Assembly (NCBI RefSeq): GCF_001937065.1
Contig: NZ_MOWR01000006.1
Coordinates: forward strand, 62,001 to 126,000
Direction: 5' to 3'
Origin: Streptococcus sp. 'caviae'
Lineage (GTDB): Bacteria > Bacillota > Bacilli > Lactobacillales > Streptococcaceae
DNA length: 64,000 nt
The notes under the pieces are model-generated. The model did not search any database. It was not told where the DNA came from and worked only from the letters and a program-made list of their open reading frames with translations. The first letter of the stretch is position 1, and each line of letters opens with the position of its first letter. Shown piece by piece: positions 53,927 through 64,000 of the stretch. The translations under genes and the position numbers were made by a program.

Positions 53927-54703
53927 ATGATTTTAAAGGAAGACATGACAGTGGTCGCTCAGCGAAAACTTGCTCCTGATATTTTTGAAATGGTACTAAC
54001 CGGTGAGATGGTCAGTGAGATGCGAGCCGGTCAGTTTTTGCATTTGCGGGTGCCGGACAGCAGTAAGCTTTTGCGGCGGCCGATTTCCATATCTGAGATT
54101 GATCAGCCAAAAAAAGAGGTCACCATTGTTTACCGGATTGAAGGTGAGGGGACGGCTGTTTTCGCGCAGCTGAAGACCAGTGATGCGGTTGACTGTCTGG
54201 GGCCTCAGGGCAATGGTTTTGACCTATCCGTTATTGAAGCCGGGCAAACCGCTCTGCTGATCGGCGGCGGCATTGGGGTTCCCCCTCTGGTTGAGACCGC
54301 CAAGCAGCTGCATGACAAGGGTGTTGCAGTGACTTCGGTGATTGGCTTTGCCAATAAAGACGCTGTCATTTTGGAAGAAAAGCTGCGCCGCTATGGCGAT
54401 GTTATCGTAACAACAGATGATGGTTCTTATGGTATTCACGGATATGTTTCCACGGTGATTAATGGTTTTGACACGGTTGCTGACGCGGTTTATGCCTGCG
54501 GGGCACCGGGTATGCTCAGATATGTAGATAGCAAATTTGAAGATCATCCGCATGCTTATTTATCAACAGAGTCACGCATGGCCTGCGGTATGGGGGCTTG
54601 TTACGCCTGTGTTGTCCACCTTAAAGGTCAGGAAGATTCGAGAAATCTGCGTGTGTGTGAAGATGGTCCGGTTTTTAAAACTGGTCAGATTATTTTAGAT
54701 TAG
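53927..54703 (+). CDS. pyrK: Dihydroorotate dehydrogenase electron-transfer subunit
   Basis: 258 residues from the ATG of MILKEDMTVVAQRKLAPD behind AAAGG. LLRRPISISEID binds FAD, LIGGGIGVPPLVETAKQL binds NAD, and the C-terminal CGMGACYACVVH and VCEDGPVF hold the cysteines for a 2Fe-2S cluster. It passes electrons from PyrDB to NAD+. Followed by pyrD after 9 bp. Confidence 0.95.
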   Translation: MILKEDMTVVAQRKLAPDIFEMVLTGEMVSEMRAGQFLHLRVPDSSKLLRRPISISEIDQPKKEVTIVYRIEGEGTAVFAQLKTSDAVDCLGPQGNGFDLSVIEAGQTALLIGGGIGVPPLVETAKQLHDKGVAVTSVIGFANKDAVILEEKLRRYGDVIVTTDDGSYGIHGYVSTVINGFDTVADAVYACGAPGMLRYVDSKFEDHPHAYLSTESRMACGMGACYACVVHLKGQEDSRNLRVCEDGPVFKTGQIILD

Positions 54704-55654
<951 letters not shown>

Positions 55655-55685
55655 CTTCTGATATATCTGAGAGTTTGATCGGTTT

Positions 55686-55851
55686 TTGACTTTGCGGCTG
55701 AAAAAGGCTATAATAAAACAAAATTAAATAACCTTTAATTGAGTCCAGAGAGGCGAGAAAGGTTGCAGGCGAATAAAGGAGTCATTCTCCTTATAAAGGG
55801 GGTCGACCTCTGTTTTCGTGTAACCTTGCTCCTTTGGGCAGGGTTATTTTT
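55686..55851 (+). promoter_or_regulatory. pyrF-pyrE promoter and second PyrR attenuator
   Basis: TTGACT (55686-55691) and TATAAT (55709-55714) are 17 bp apart. ACCTTTAATTGAGTCCAGAG then AGGCGAGAAAGG is the PyrR site (55731-55762). TAACCTTGC/GCAGGGTTA followed by TTTTT (55820-55851) is the terminator. The core of the binding site is nearly identical to that of the pyrK leader, so both units respond to PyrR. Confidence 0.88.
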
Positions 55852-55930
55852 GATTGCAGGGGTTAAAGAGAAGACTGTTTGAAGCCTTCGTTTAATCACT
55901 GCAATGTTATGCTAAGTAAAAGGAGAAAAA

Positions 55931-56623
55931 ATGCGCGAAGAACGCCCCATTATTGCTTTGGATTTTCCATCATTTGAGCAGGTGAAATCATTTCTGGCTC
56001 TTTTTCCCGCTGAGGAAAAACTCTATGTCAAGATTGGTATGGAACTTTACTATGCAGCAGGTCCTGAGATTGTCCGCTATGTCAAGGACCTTGGCCACTC
56101 GGTTTTTCTGGATTTAAAACTGCACGATATTCCGAATACTGTCCGGTCGGCTATGGCTGTGCTGGCAAATTTAGGCGTCGATATGACCAATGTCCATGCG
56201 GCTGGCGGTGTTGAAATGATGGCAGCTGCGCGTGAAGGTCTGGGACAGGGTCCGAAACTGATTGCGGTCACCCAATTAACATCGACATCTGAGGAACAAA
56301 TGCACAGCGATCAAAATATTCAGACGAGCTTAGCAGAATCCGTGGCGCATTATGCGCGAAAAACGGCAGAAGCTGGTCTTGACGGTGTCGTCTGCTCGGC
56401 GCATGAAGTTCAGACGATTAAGGCGGCAACGGCAAAAGATTTCATCTGCCTGACGCCGGGAATTCGTCCAGCCGGCTCCGCTATTGGCGACCAGAAGCGT
56501 GTTATGACACCGAATGACGCGCGTGCGATTGGGTCAGACTATATCGTTGTTGGCCGTCCGGTTACGCAGGCCCAAGACCCTGTTGAAGCTTATCGGGCCA
56601 TTAAGGCAGAATGGACTGGCTGA
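55931..56623 (+). CDS. pyrF: Orotidine 5'-phosphate decarboxylase
   Basis: 230 residues. [12 protein letters not shown] opens the barrel, [14 protein letters not shown] holds the catalytic Lys-Asp-x-Lys pattern, and [21 protein letters not shown] with [14 protein letters not shown] ends it. It makes UMP from OMP. AAGGAG is well placed. pyrE follows after about 100 bp. Confidence 0.96.
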   Translation: MREERPIIALDFPSFEQVKSFLALFPAEEKLYVKIGMELYYAAGPEIVRYVKDLGHSVFLDLKLHDIPNTVRSAMAVLANLGVDMTNVHAAGGVEMMAAAREGLGQGPKLIAVTQLTSTSEEQMHSDQNIQTSLAESVAHYARKTAEAGLDGVVCSAHEVQTIKAATAKDFICLTPGIRPAGSAIGDQKRVMTPNDARAIGSDYIVVGRPVTQAQDPVEAYRAIKAEWTG

Positions 56624-56719
56624 TAAAGTGCTGTTCATAAGTCTTGAAAGAACTAGCTTAACTAACCTATTTTTAAACAGCAGTGTGTGCTGAATTTCAA
56701 AAAAAGAAAGAGGAATTTT

Positions 56720-57349
56720 ATGACATTAGCAAAAGACATTGCCCGCGATTTATTGGATATCAAGGCAGTTTACCTCAAACCTGAGGATCCTTTTACTTGG
56801 GCATCTGGTATTAAATCGCCGATTTATACAGATAACCGCATCACCTTGTCTTACCCTGAGACACGTGCCTTGATTGAGAATGGTTTTGTTGAAACCATCA
56901 AAGAGGAATTTCCTGAGGCAGAGGTCATTGCAGGAACAGCGACTGCCGGTATTCCCCACGGAGCGATTATTGCGGACAAGATGAATCTGCCCTTTGCTTA
57001 TATCCGCAGCAAACCAAAAGACCATGGCGCTGGCAATCAGATCGAAGGCCGGGTCATTAAGGGACAAAAGATGGTTATTGTTGAGGATTTAATTTCAACA
57101 GGCGGATCGGTCCTCGATGCAGCTGCGGCAGCGAAAAGAGAAGGTGCTGATGTGCTCGGTGTTGTCGCTATTTTTACCTATGAACTGCCAAAAGCCGCCG
57201 AAAATTTTGAAAAAGCCGGTATCAAATTGGTAACTCTGTCAAATTATTCTGAGCTGATTAAGGTAGCTAAGGTTCAGGGTTACATTGATGCAGACGGTCT
57301 GCAGCTCTTAAAGAAATTCAAAGAAAATCAGGAAACTTGGCAGGACTGA
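56720..57349 (+). CDS. pyrE: Orotate phosphoribosyltransferase
   Basis: 209 residues from the ATG of [19 protein letters not shown]; upstream in-frame codons lack a site. [15 protein letters not shown] is the N-terminal signature and [18 protein letters not shown] the PRPP-binding loop. It makes OMP from orotate and PRPP. Cotranscribed with pyrF. Confidence 0.96.
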   Translation: MTLAKDIARDLLDIKAVYLKPEDPFTWASGIKSPIYTDNRITLSYPETRALIENGFVETIKEEFPEAEVIAGTATAGIPHGAIIADKMNLPFAYIRSKPKDHGAGNQIEGRVIKGQKMVIVEDLISTGGSVLDAAAAAKREGADVLGVVAIFTYELPKAAENFEKAGIKLVTLSNYSELIKVAKVQGYIDADGLQLLKKFKENQETWQD

Positions 57350-57404
57350 GGTCTGACACTTTTAATACAAATCAGCAGAAAGCTAATGAATAGGGAGGTA
57401 GCCT

Positions 57405-57905
57405 ATGAAAATTACAGTTCCGTTTGAAAATCACATTATCCCTGATGCCTATGCCAAAAAAGCCAGTGAAACCAATAAGGGCTATGCTGTCAAATCTTTC
57501 CCTTTTGAAATTGCAGATGTCCCAGAAACCGCTGAAACCTTAGCCTGGACGTTTGTAGACTATGATTCGATTCCTGTCTGCGGTTTTGCCTATATCCACT
57601 GGACGGTTGCCAATGTGCCGGCAGATACCAGGGTTGTTTCAGAGGATTTTGCAAGACAGGATCAAAGGCATTTAAAAGGGAAAAACAGTCTTGTCAGCAA
57701 GTTTCTGGCAACTGACTACTCTGATATGTACGATGGCTATCTGGGGCCTTACCCGCCCGATAAGGATCATGTCTATACCCTCACTGTTTATGCTCTTGAT
57801 GATGAGCTGCCTCTCAATGAAGGTTTCTATCTTAACGAGCTGCTGCATGCGGCTGAAGGGCATGTGATTGCCAAAGCCCAAATTGATTTGGTTGGCAGAG
57901 TTTAG
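57405..57905 (+). CDS. YbhB/YbcL family PEBP-like protein
   Basis: 166 residues. The pattern LAWTFVDYDSIPVCGFAYIHWTVANVP and YLGPYPPDKDHVYTLTVYALD is that of phosphatidylethanolamine-binding proteins, with the ligand-pocket Asp and His residues. The function in bacteria is unknown. AGGGAGG is close to ideal for the ATG. It may be in the same transcript as pyrE or start a new one with the amidase gene 15 bp later. Confidence 0.85.
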   Translation: MKITVPFENHIIPDAYAKKASETNKGYAVKSFPFEIADVPETAETLAWTFVDYDSIPVCGFAYIHWTVANVPADTRVVSEDFARQDQRHLKGKNSLVSKFLATDYSDMYDGYLGPYPPDKDHVYTLTVYALDDELPLNEGFYLNELLHAAEGHVIAKAQIDLVGRV

Positions 57906-57920
57906 AACAAGGAGATCAGC

Positions 57921-59372
57921 ATGGTAGCTAATGATTGGCTGGATGCAACCGCAATGGCCCAGGCTGTTTTGCACGGAGATGTTTCTCCTAAAGAATTGGT
58001 AGAAGAAGCTATTGACAAAAGTCAGGCTGTCAATCCTAAGATTAATGCCATTGTAGATACGCGTTTTGAACAGGCCTTGCAAGAGGCGCAAAATCGAGAT
58101 TTTACAGAGAAGCCCTTTGCAGGTGTTCCGCTCTTTCTTAAGGATTTAGGTCAGGAGCAGGCTGGCGAGCTGTCAACATCGGGTTCTCGTTTGTTGGCGA
58201 ATTATCGTGCCAGTCATTCTGACAACTATGTCAAAGGCTTGGAAGCACTGGGGTTCATTATTTTAGGCCGCACTAATACGCCGGAGTTTGGTTTTAAGAA
58301 TATTAGTGATTCCAGTCTGCATGGCAGTGTTAACTTACCCGATGACGTCAGCCGAAATGCGGGTGGATCCAGCGGCGGTGCCGCTGCTTTGGTTAGTTCA
58401 GGTGTTTTGCCTCTGGCTGCTGCCAGCGATGGCGGCGGCTCGATTCGTATTCCTGCTTCCTTTAATGGGCTTATTGGGTTAAAGCCTACACGGGGGCGCA
58501 TTCCAGTCGGACCCGGTTCTTTTAGAGGCTGGCAGGGAGCCTCTGTTCAGTTTGCCTTAACCAAGACAGTACGGGATACCAAGCGTCTGCTGTATTATCT
58601 GCAGACCTGTCAGATGGAGAGTCCCTTTGTTCTGCCGACTTTACCGAAAGCATCTCTGGAGCAGCCTTTAACGAAAAAACTGAGAATAGCCCTGCTGCTT
58701 GATTCGCCTATCGGCAGCCAAGTTTCCGGCTCGGCTCTTTCTGCTGTCCAAAAAGCGGCTAAACACTTGGAAGATGCAGGCCATAGGGTAGAAGAAGCAG
58801 CGCAGCCCTTAGATGGTATAGAGGCTATGCAGTCCTACTATATGATGAACAGTGTCGAAACAGCTGCTATGCTTGACAGTCTGTCTGCTGCTCTGGGACG
58901 CAGTCTGACGCCGGATGATATGGAGGTCATGTCTTGGGCGCTCTATCAGGCAGGTCAAAGAATTCCTGCTAAGGATTATTCTAAGGTAATCAGCCAATGG
59001 GATCAGTACAGTTATCGCATGGCGCTATTTCATGAAAAATACGATCTGATTCTGACACCGACGACAGCTGAGCCTGCACCTAAACATGGGCAATTTCTCT
59101 TATCAGCTGCCTTGGAAAATGATCTAAAGCATCTGGCTGATTTTGATCAAGCCCGGCAGCAGGGGCTCATTTGGAAGATGTTTGCTGACAGTTTAGCTTG
59201 GACGCCTTTTACACAGCAGGCCAATCTGACTGGGCAGCCCGCCATTTCTCTCCCGCTTTATCGCGATGCTCAAGGGCTGTCACTAGGTGTTCAGCTGACA
59301 GCTGCCAAAGGAAGAGAAGATTTACTTTTAGCTCTGGCGCAGTCTTTTGAGGAGCAGCAGCTTTTTGTCTAA
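57921..59372 (+). CDS. Amidase (AS family)
   Basis: 483 residues with the amidase signature: catalytic Lys in PLFLKDLGQ, the cis-Ser in NAGGSSGGAAALVSSGV, and the nucleophile Ser in SDGGGSIRIPASFNGLIGLKP. It is too different from GatA context to assume tRNA amidation; a general amide hydrolase is more likely. No signal peptide. AAGGAG precedes the ATG, 15 bp after the PEBP gene. Confidence 0.88.
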   Translation: MVANDWLDATAMAQAVLHGDVSPKELVEEAIDKSQAVNPKINAIVDTRFEQALQEAQNRDFTEKPFAGVPLFLKDLGQEQAGELSTSGSRLLANYRASHSDNYVKGLEALGFIILGRTNTPEFGFKNISDSSLHGSVNLPDDVSRNAGGSSGGAAALVSSGVLPLAAASDGGGSIRIPASFNGLIGLKPTRGRIPVGPGSFRGWQGASVQFALTKTVRDTKRLLYYLQTCQMESPFVLPTLPKASLEQPLTKKLRIALLLDSPIGSQVSGSALSAVQKAAKHLEDAGHRVEEAAQPLDGIEAMQSYYMMNSVETAAMLDSLSAALGRSLTPDDMEVMSWALYQAGQRIPAKDYSKVISQWDQYSYRMALFHEKYDLILTPTTAEPAPKHGQFLLSAALENDLKHLADFDQARQQGLIWKMFADSLAWTPFTQQANLTGQPAISLPLYRDAQGLSLGVQLTAAKGREDLLLALAQSFEEQQLFV

Positions 59373-59481
59373 AATGAAAGATTGCAGACAAAATGCTTGA
59401 AATTTTTCTGAGAAAAGTGTATTTTCACAAAGTAAGCCTTTTCAAGCTTATAAAATATTGTTCTATACAAGGAGAAAATAC

Positions 59482-60336
59482 ATGATGAAAAAGAAACTTT
59501 TCGTGGCTTTAAGCCTCTTAATGGCGGCTGTATTTTTAGCTGCTTGTTCCCAGTCCTCGGACTCCGGACAAAAGAGCTGGGATAAGATTGATAAGAGAGG
59601 TACTCTTAAGGTTGCTACTTCGGGAACGCTGTATCCGCAGTCTTATCACGATGACCAGAATAAATTGACGGGCTATGATGTTGAGATTTTGAAAGAAATC
59701 GGCAAACGGTTGGGATTAAAACTTCAGTTTACTGAAATGGGTGTCGACGGTATGCTGACGGCTGTCAAGAGCGGTCAAGTGGATCTTGTCAACTTCTCTT
59801 TAGAGGACGGCAACAAAAATATCAGTAAGTTTTTGAGGACTTCCCCTTATAAATATTCCTTTACTTCAATGGTGGTTCGCTCTAAGGATGATTCAGATAT
59901 TCATTCTTGGTCAGACATTAAAGGGAAAAAAGCTGCTGGAGCTGCCAGCACAAACTATATGAAGATTGCCAAAAAACTGGGAGCAGAATTAGTCGTCTAT
60001 GACAACGTGACTAATGATGTCTACATGAAAGATTTGGTTGATGGCCGGACAGATGTCATTATCAATGATTACTACCTGCAAAAAATGGCCGTTGCAGCCA
60101 TTAAGGATCAATATGATGTCAAAATTAATGAGGGGCTTTATGCCAATCCTTACAGTACGCGCTTTACACTGTCTCTGAAAAATAAGCTCTTACAAAAGAA
60201 AATCAATAAGGTCATGAAAGACATGCGCAAGGATGGTACGCTTTCAAAATTATCTAAAAAATTCTTCCAGGGCGAAGATGTGACGAAAAAACGCCAAAAC
60301 AACTACAAGGAAATTGATATTTCGGATATTGATTAA
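59482..60336 (+). CDS. Amino-acid ABC transporter substrate-binding lipoprotein
   Basis: 284 residues from MMKKKLFVALSLLMAAVFLA, a lipoprotein signal with lipobox LAAC (cleavage before Cys near residue 24). The SBP_bac_3 domain follows: GTLKVATSGTLYPQSY, LTGYDVEILKEIGKRLG, and VDLVNFSLEDGNK. It resembles cystine, polar amino-acid or similar binders; the ligand is not certain. AAGGAG precedes the ATG. A permease gene follows after a terminator, without an ATPase gene. Confidence 0.9.
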   Translation: MMKKKLFVALSLLMAAVFLAACSQSSDSGQKSWDKIDKRGTLKVATSGTLYPQSYHDDQNKLTGYDVEILKEIGKRLGLKLQFTEMGVDGMLTAVKSGQVDLVNFSLEDGNKNISKFLRTSPYKYSFTSMVVRSKDDSDIHSWSDIKGKKAAGAASTNYMKIAKKLGAELVVYDNVTNDVYMKDLVDGRTDVIINDYYLQKMAVAAIKDQYDVKINEGLYANPYSTRFTLSLKNKLLQKKINKVMKDMRKDGTLSKLSKKFFQGEDVTKKRQNNYKEIDISDID

Positions 60337-60418
60337 GGGAGGAGAGTGGGAAGAATCCCCAAATTTTAAATTTTGGTTTGTCTCCCCACCTCTGCCTTAA
60401 GAGTTTATTCTAAAGCAT

Positions 60419-60455
60419 GAGGACTGGGCGAGTTTTGCCCGGCCTCTTATTTTTG
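60419..60455 (+). terminator. Terminator between binding protein and permease genes
   Basis: GAGG-act-GGGC pairs with GCCC-gg-CCTC and ends in TTATTTTT. An additional AT-rich hairpin (about 60346-60393, GTGGG/CCCAC) lies upstream. They could make the binding protein more abundant than the permease. Confidence 0.7.
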
Positions 60456-60559
60456 TCTTCTTTTCTTAACTGGAATGCCATTTAAAAATTTGTTACAATA
60501 AGTTTGATAAGTGCGTGATTTTTAGCCATCACGGCTTTAGAAAGATTAATAAGAGATTT

Positions 60560-61213
60560 ATGTTCATAGATTTTCAGCTGATTTTCAGCAGTTTATCCTT
60601 TGTTTTGTCAGGGATTCCCTATACCTTAGGTATTGCCGTCCTTAGTTTTCTGACGGGCTGTCTTTTGGGGATTTTGATTTCTTTTTTGAGGATGTCTGAG
60701 AATTCCTGGCTCAGATCCTTTGCACGGACCTATATTTCGATAATGCGCGGTGTCCCCATGCTGGTTGTTTTGTTTGTCCTTTATTTTGGCCTGCCTTATT
60801 TTGAAGTGCAGCTGCCGGCTCTGCTTTGTGCTTATATTGGTTTTAGCACAGTCAGTGCTGCTTACATTGCCGAGATATTTCGCTCTTCCATATCCGCAGT
60901 GGATAAGGGACAGTGGGAAGCGGCCAGAGCTTTGGGGCTGCCTGCCAAATCTATTTTAAGAAGCATTATTTTACCGCAGGCTTTTCGGATTGCTATTCCG
61001 CCTTTGGGAAATGTGATGATGGATATGCTTAAAAGTTCTTCCTTAGCGGCTATGATTACAGTACCGGATATTTTCCAAAATGCAAAAATTATTGGCGGAC
61101 GCGAATATGACTATATGTCTATGTATGTTTTGATTGCTTTTATTTATTGGCTGCTTTGCTTTTTATTTGAAAGGTTTCAAAATCATTTAGAAGCAAAACT
61201 CAGCGTTTACTAA
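60560..61213 (+). CDS. Amino-acid ABC transporter permease
   Basis: 217 residues from the ATG of MFIDFQLIFSSLSFVLSGIP; an upstream in-frame start is less likely. Five hydrophobic helices. The HisM-type N-terminal SGIPYTLGIAVLSFLTGCLLG and the EAARALGLPAKSILRSIILPQA EAA loop for ATPase contact are present. It pairs with the binding protein 220 bp upstream. The ATPase must be encoded elsewhere. Confidence 0.9.
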   Translation: MFIDFQLIFSSLSFVLSGIPYTLGIAVLSFLTGCLLGILISFLRMSENSWLRSFARTYISIMRGVPMLVVLFVLYFGLPYFEVQLPALLCAYIGFSTVSAAYIAEIFRSSISAVDKGQWEAARALGLPAKSILRSIILPQAFRIAIPPLGNVMMDMLKSSSLAAMITVPDIFQNAKIIGGREYDYMSMYVLIAFIYWLLCFLFERFQNHLEAKLSVY

Positions 61214-61234
61214 TAACTTAGTAAGGAGAAATGT

Positions 61235-61888
61235 ATGGAACATTCAGCTTGGCATGATTTAATTAAGAAGGAGCTGCCGGAAGGCTACTTTGCTCAGATT
61301 AATCATTTCATGGATGAGGTTTATGCCCGGGGGACTATTTATCCGCCGAGAAGCAAGGTCTTTAATGCCATTCAGACCACGCCTTTGGATAAGGTCAAGG
61401 CTGTCATTATTGGTCAGGATCCTTATCATGGTCCCAATCAGGCGCAGGGACTGTCGTTTTCTGTACCTGATCAGGTGCCTGCTCCGCCATCTCTCCAAAA
61501 TATTTTAAAAGAACTGGCAGATGATATCGGACAAAAGCAAAGTCATGATTTGACCTCCTGGGCCAAGCAAGGGGTGCTTTTGCTAAATGCCAGCCTGACG
61601 GTTCCTGAGCACCAGGCCAATGCCCATGCCAACGGTATCTGGGAGCCTTTCACAGATGCTGTCATTAAGGTTGCTAATCAAAAGGAGACACCCGTTGTCT
61701 TTATCCTGTGGGGCGGCTTTGCCCGTAAGAAGAAGTCGCTGATTACGAATCCCATTCATCATATTATTGAGTCGCCGCATCCCAGCCCCCTGTCTGCCCA
61801 CCGAGGATTTTTTGGCAGCAAACCTTTTTCGCAGACAAATGATTTTTTAGTCAGTCAAGGTCTGGAGCCTATTGACTGGCTTAGGTAA
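61235..61888 (+). CDS. ung: Uracil-DNA glycosylase, family 1
   Basis: 217 residues. [21 protein letters not shown] holds the catalytic Asp and the uracil-binding residues. LLLNASLTV and [12 protein letters not shown] carry the catalytic His and the DNA-intercalation loop. It removes uracil from DNA. AAGGAG before the ATG. Ten bp upstream of pyrC, a common pairing in streptococci. Confidence 0.97.
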   Translation: MEHSAWHDLIKKELPEGYFAQINHFMDEVYARGTIYPPRSKVFNAIQTTPLDKVKAVIIGQDPYHGPNQAQGLSFSVPDQVPAPPSLQNILKELADDIGQKQSHDLTSWAKQGVLLLNASLTVPEHQANAHANGIWEPFTDAVIKVANQKETPVVFILWGGFARKKKSLITNPIHHIIESPHPSPLSAHRGFFGSKPFSQTNDFLVSQGLEPIDWLR

Positions 61889-61897
61889 GGAGATATT

Positions 61898-63166
61898 ATG
61901 TTATTAATTAAAAACGGCCGTGTTCTTGATCCTAAATCTGGTCTTGATCAGTTAGCGGATGTCCTGCTTGATGGTAAAAAAGTCGTCAAAATTGCAGAAA
62001 ATATTGACCCTGCAGGCGCTCAGGTTATTGATGCCAAGGGCCTCGTTGTAGCTCCCGGTCTGGTTGATATCCATGTTCATTTTCGGGAACCCGGTCAGAC
62101 GCACAAGGAAGATATTCATACGGGAGCTTTGGCAGCAGCTGCCGGCGGAGTGACGACAGCTGTCATGATGGCCAATACCACACCGACCATTTCTGATGTG
62201 GAGACACTGACAGAAGTGTTAGAAAGTGCGGCCAAGGAAAAGATTAATATCAAGTCTGTGGCAACCATCACCAAAAATTTTGACGGTCAGCAGCTGACCG
62301 ATTTCGAGGCGCTTCGCAAAGCGGGAGCCGTCGGTTTTTCAGATGACGGGATTCCTTTGACAAGTTCTAAGACCGTCAAGGAAGCCTTGGACTTGGCTAA
62401 GAAAAATGATGCCTTTATCAGTCTGCACGAAGAAGATCCTGAATTAAACGGTATTTTGGGCTTTAACGAAAACATTGCCCGCAACAAATTCCATTTTTGC
62501 GGTGCAACTGGGGTGGCTGAATACAGCATGATTGCGCGTGATGTCATGATTGCTTATGACAGACAGGCGCATATCCACATTCAGCATTTATCTAAAGCGG
62601 AGTCTGTCAAAGTGGTTGAATTTGCCCAAAAACTAGGCGCTCAGGTGACAGCAGAAGCAGCACCGCAGCATTTCTCCAAAACAGAAAACCTGCTGCTGGA
62701 AAAAGGTGCCAATGCTAAGATGAATCCGCCGCTTCGTCTGGAGTCAGACCGTCTTGCGGTTATTGAAGGACTCAAGTCAGGGGTTATCTCTGTGATTGCA
62801 ACGGATCATGCTCCCCATCATGCGGATGAAAAAAATGCAGCCGATATTACCAAAGCACCGTCAGGAATGACAGGCTTGGAAACATCGCTGTCGCTTGGTC
62901 TGACTTATTTAGTTGAAGCAGGCCATCTCAGTTTAATGGATTTCCTAGCTAAAATGACCATCAATCCGGCACAGCTCTATGGTTTTGATGCCGGTTATCT
63001 GGCCGAAGGCGGTCCCGCAGATCTTGTCATCTTTGCTGATAAGGAAGATCGCTTGATTTCCGAAAACTTCGCGTCTAAAGCGGCCAACTCACCTTTTATC
63101 GGAGAAAAGGTAAAAGGACAAGTCAAATATACAATCTGCGGCGGCCAAATTGTTTATCAAGCCTGA
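61898..63166 (+). CDS. pyrC: Dihydroorotase
   Basis: 422 residues. [19 protein letters not shown] holds the HxH metal ligands and the start of the class I DHOase signature; [12 protein letters not shown] is the second signature, and [10 protein letters not shown] the third. It cyclises carbamoyl aspartate to dihydroorotate, the step before PyrD. AAGGAG before the ATG, cotranscribed with ung. Confidence 0.96.
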   Translation: MLLIKNGRVLDPKSGLDQLADVLLDGKKVVKIAENIDPAGAQVIDAKGLVVAPGLVDIHVHFREPGQTHKEDIHTGALAAAAGGVTTAVMMANTTPTISDVETLTEVLESAAKEKINIKSVATITKNFDGQQLTDFEALRKAGAVGFSDDGIPLTSSKTVKEALDLAKKNDAFISLHEEDPELNGILGFNENIARNKFHFCGATGVAEYSMIARDVMIAYDRQAHIHIQHLSKAESVKVVEFAQKLGAQVTAEAAPQHFSKTENLLLEKGANAKMNPPLRLESDRLAVIEGLKSGVISVIATDHAPHHADEKNAADITKAPSGMTGLETSLSLGLTYLVEAGHLSLMDFLAKMTINPAQLYGFDAGYLAEGGPADLVIFADKEDRLISENFASKAANSPFIGEKVKGQVKYTICGGQIVYQA

Positions 63167-63169
63167 AAA

Positions 63170-63203
63170 ACGGGGTCAGGACTGTAAAGTCCGCCCCCTT
63201 TTG
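63170..63203 (+). terminator. Terminator after pyrC
   Basis: GGGG-tca-GGACT pairs with AGTCC-g-CCCC, followed by CTTTT. Confidence 0.8.
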
Positions 63204-63302
63204 ACTGTACAGAATTGAGAAGCAAGCCATAGATACATTTTCAGACCTTTCTAAACATTTAGAAAAGGAAACACTATGTTATAACTTAACCGGAGGGATT
63301 GT

Positions 63303-64000
63303 ATGAAAAGAAAAGCTTTAATTCTACCAACTTTGTTCTTATCAACAGCTCTTTTGTCCATGCATGCTTATGCAGATGAGACGTCTGCGGCGGCCAACAC
63401 CGGCAGCGAACAGGTTCCGGCCGTCAGTGCCCAGACAGAACAGATGGCAGATGAGAGCGTCCAGTCAACTGCTGTTACAACAGCCGTGTCTGAAGCGGCA
63501 GAGCCGGATACTGCCAGCCAGCCGCAAGCCTCAGCGTCAAGCGCTTCAGAAGAAGCGGTTCAGCCAGCAGAAGAGCTTACAGCTTCTTCAGAGCCAACAA
63601 CGCTTGCAGCTCCGGCTTCTGATTCTAAGAATGATGCGTCGGTAACGATTTTGCATACCAATGATATTCATGGACGTTTTCTGGAGGACAGCGGCAGCGG
63701 TGTTATCGGCATGCCCAAATTAGCAGGTCTTGCCAATGATTATCGGCAGCAGGGCACCACTTTGCTGCTGGATTCGGGGGATGCGACTCAAGGACTGCCC
63801 ATCACCAATAACAGTCAGGGAGCAGACGCGGTTGCCCTCATGAATGCTGCCGGTTATGCTGCCATGACGGTTGGCAACCATGAGTTCGATTTTGGTTTGG
63901 ACCAGCTGAAAACGCTGAGTCAGAAGATGACCTTTCCTATTATCAGCTCCAATATTTATGTCAATGGTGTGCGGCTTTTCGAGGCGTCGACCGTTATTGA
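63303..64000 (+). CDS. Surface 5'-nucleotidase / metallophosphoesterase, N-terminal part (cut by window edge)
   Basis: At least 232 codons from an ATG behind GGAGGG. MKRKALILPTLFLSTALLSM then HAYADE is a secretion signal with cleavage after AYA. A low-complexity Ala/Ser/Glu/Gln/Pro linker (~60 residues) follows. The metallophosphoesterase domain then begins: VTILHTNDIHGRFLED, LLLDSGDATQG and TVGNHEFDFGLDQL hold the metal ligands. The layout fits cell-wall ecto-nucleotidases of streptococci that make adenosine. The C-terminal substrate domain and any LPXTG anchor lie beyond the window. Confidence 0.88.
   Translation, partial: MKRKALILPTLFLSTALLSMHAYADETSAAANTGSEQVPAVSAQTEQMADESVQSTAVTTAVSEAAEPDTASQPQASASSASEEAVQPAEELTASSEPTTLAAPASDSKNDASVTILHTNDIHGRFLEDSGSGVIGMPKLAGLANDYRQQGTTLLLDSGDATQGLPITNNSQGADAVALMNAAGYAAMTVGNHEFDFGLDQLKTLSQKMTFPIISSNIYVNGVRLFEASTVI

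Overview
The window is a chromosomal segment of a Streptococcus, most likely a member of the mutans group. The grounds are the two-peptide bacteriocin genes close to mutacin IV NlmA/NlmB, a ComE-type direct repeat in front of them, PyrR attenuators, a CpsY/LCP pair, PepV, and the neighbourhood mnmE-rpiA-deoB-punA-deoD-cpsY-pyrK-pyrD-pyrF-pyrE, which as I recall it resembles the order in S. mutans. The species call is inference. Both ends are cut: a membrane protein gene runs off the left edge and a surface 5'-nucleotidase gene off the right edge.

Layout. 0.2-4.5 kb: DUF2974 lipase-like protein, an NmlR/AdhR-type MerR regulator with its own operator, an MptD-type S-component protein and a BCCT osmolyte transporter. 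4.7-7.1 kb: a decayed bacteriocin locus, with a ComE/BlpR-type regulator that lost its receiver domain, a surviving ComE box, nlmA/nlmB-like genes, a probable immunity gene and broken bacteriocin and immunity remnants. 7.2-13.2 kb: YkgJ protein and a beta-glucoside unit (RpiR regulator, cre site, PTS EIIBCA, 6-phospho-beta-glucosidase, TSUP permease). 13.3-19 kb: an AT-rich defence-like island with a decapitated Fic gene, a PHP+ABC-ATPase protein related to Ppl, a small partner, an HsdS fragment and a DUF6414/Clp-type AAA+ pair; a PD-(D/E)XK-like protein follows. 20-34 kb: housekeeping (LtrA, UvrC, acetyltransferase, ACT protein, bacteriocin immunity-like protein, nitroreductase, PepV, UDG-like protein, GuaC with a structured leader, MnmE, RpiA, DeoB).

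34-40 kb: nucleoside phosphorylases PunA and DeoD, whose structured leaders share conserved blocks and end without a Shine-Dalgarno site, plus a ClC channel and a HEPN-domain protein whose N-terminus is paralogous to a small gene at 19.9 kb. 40-52 kb: CpsY and an LCP protein, then an exopolysaccharide cluster (priming transferase, Wzx, Glf, glycosyltransferases, Wzy, LicD-TagD-LicD) that probably makes a galactofuranose-containing polymer decorated with a phosphate-linked group. Two copies of a ~240 bp structured repeat with paired base changes lie here. 52.1-53.6 kb: a three-gene toxin-antitoxin-chaperone system with a putative ADP-ribosyltransferase-like toxin and a SecB-like chaperone, comparable in layout to the anti-phage system CmdTAC. 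53.7-63.2 kb: pyrK-pyrD and pyrF-pyrE, each behind a PyrR attenuator, then a PEBP protein, amidase, amino-acid ABC transporter parts, ung and pyrC.

The most novel items are the CmdTAC-like operon, the DUF6414/AAA+ and PHP-ATPase defence genes, the structured repeat, and the shared punA/deoD leaders. No rRNA, tRNA, CRISPR array or intact insertion sequence was recognised.
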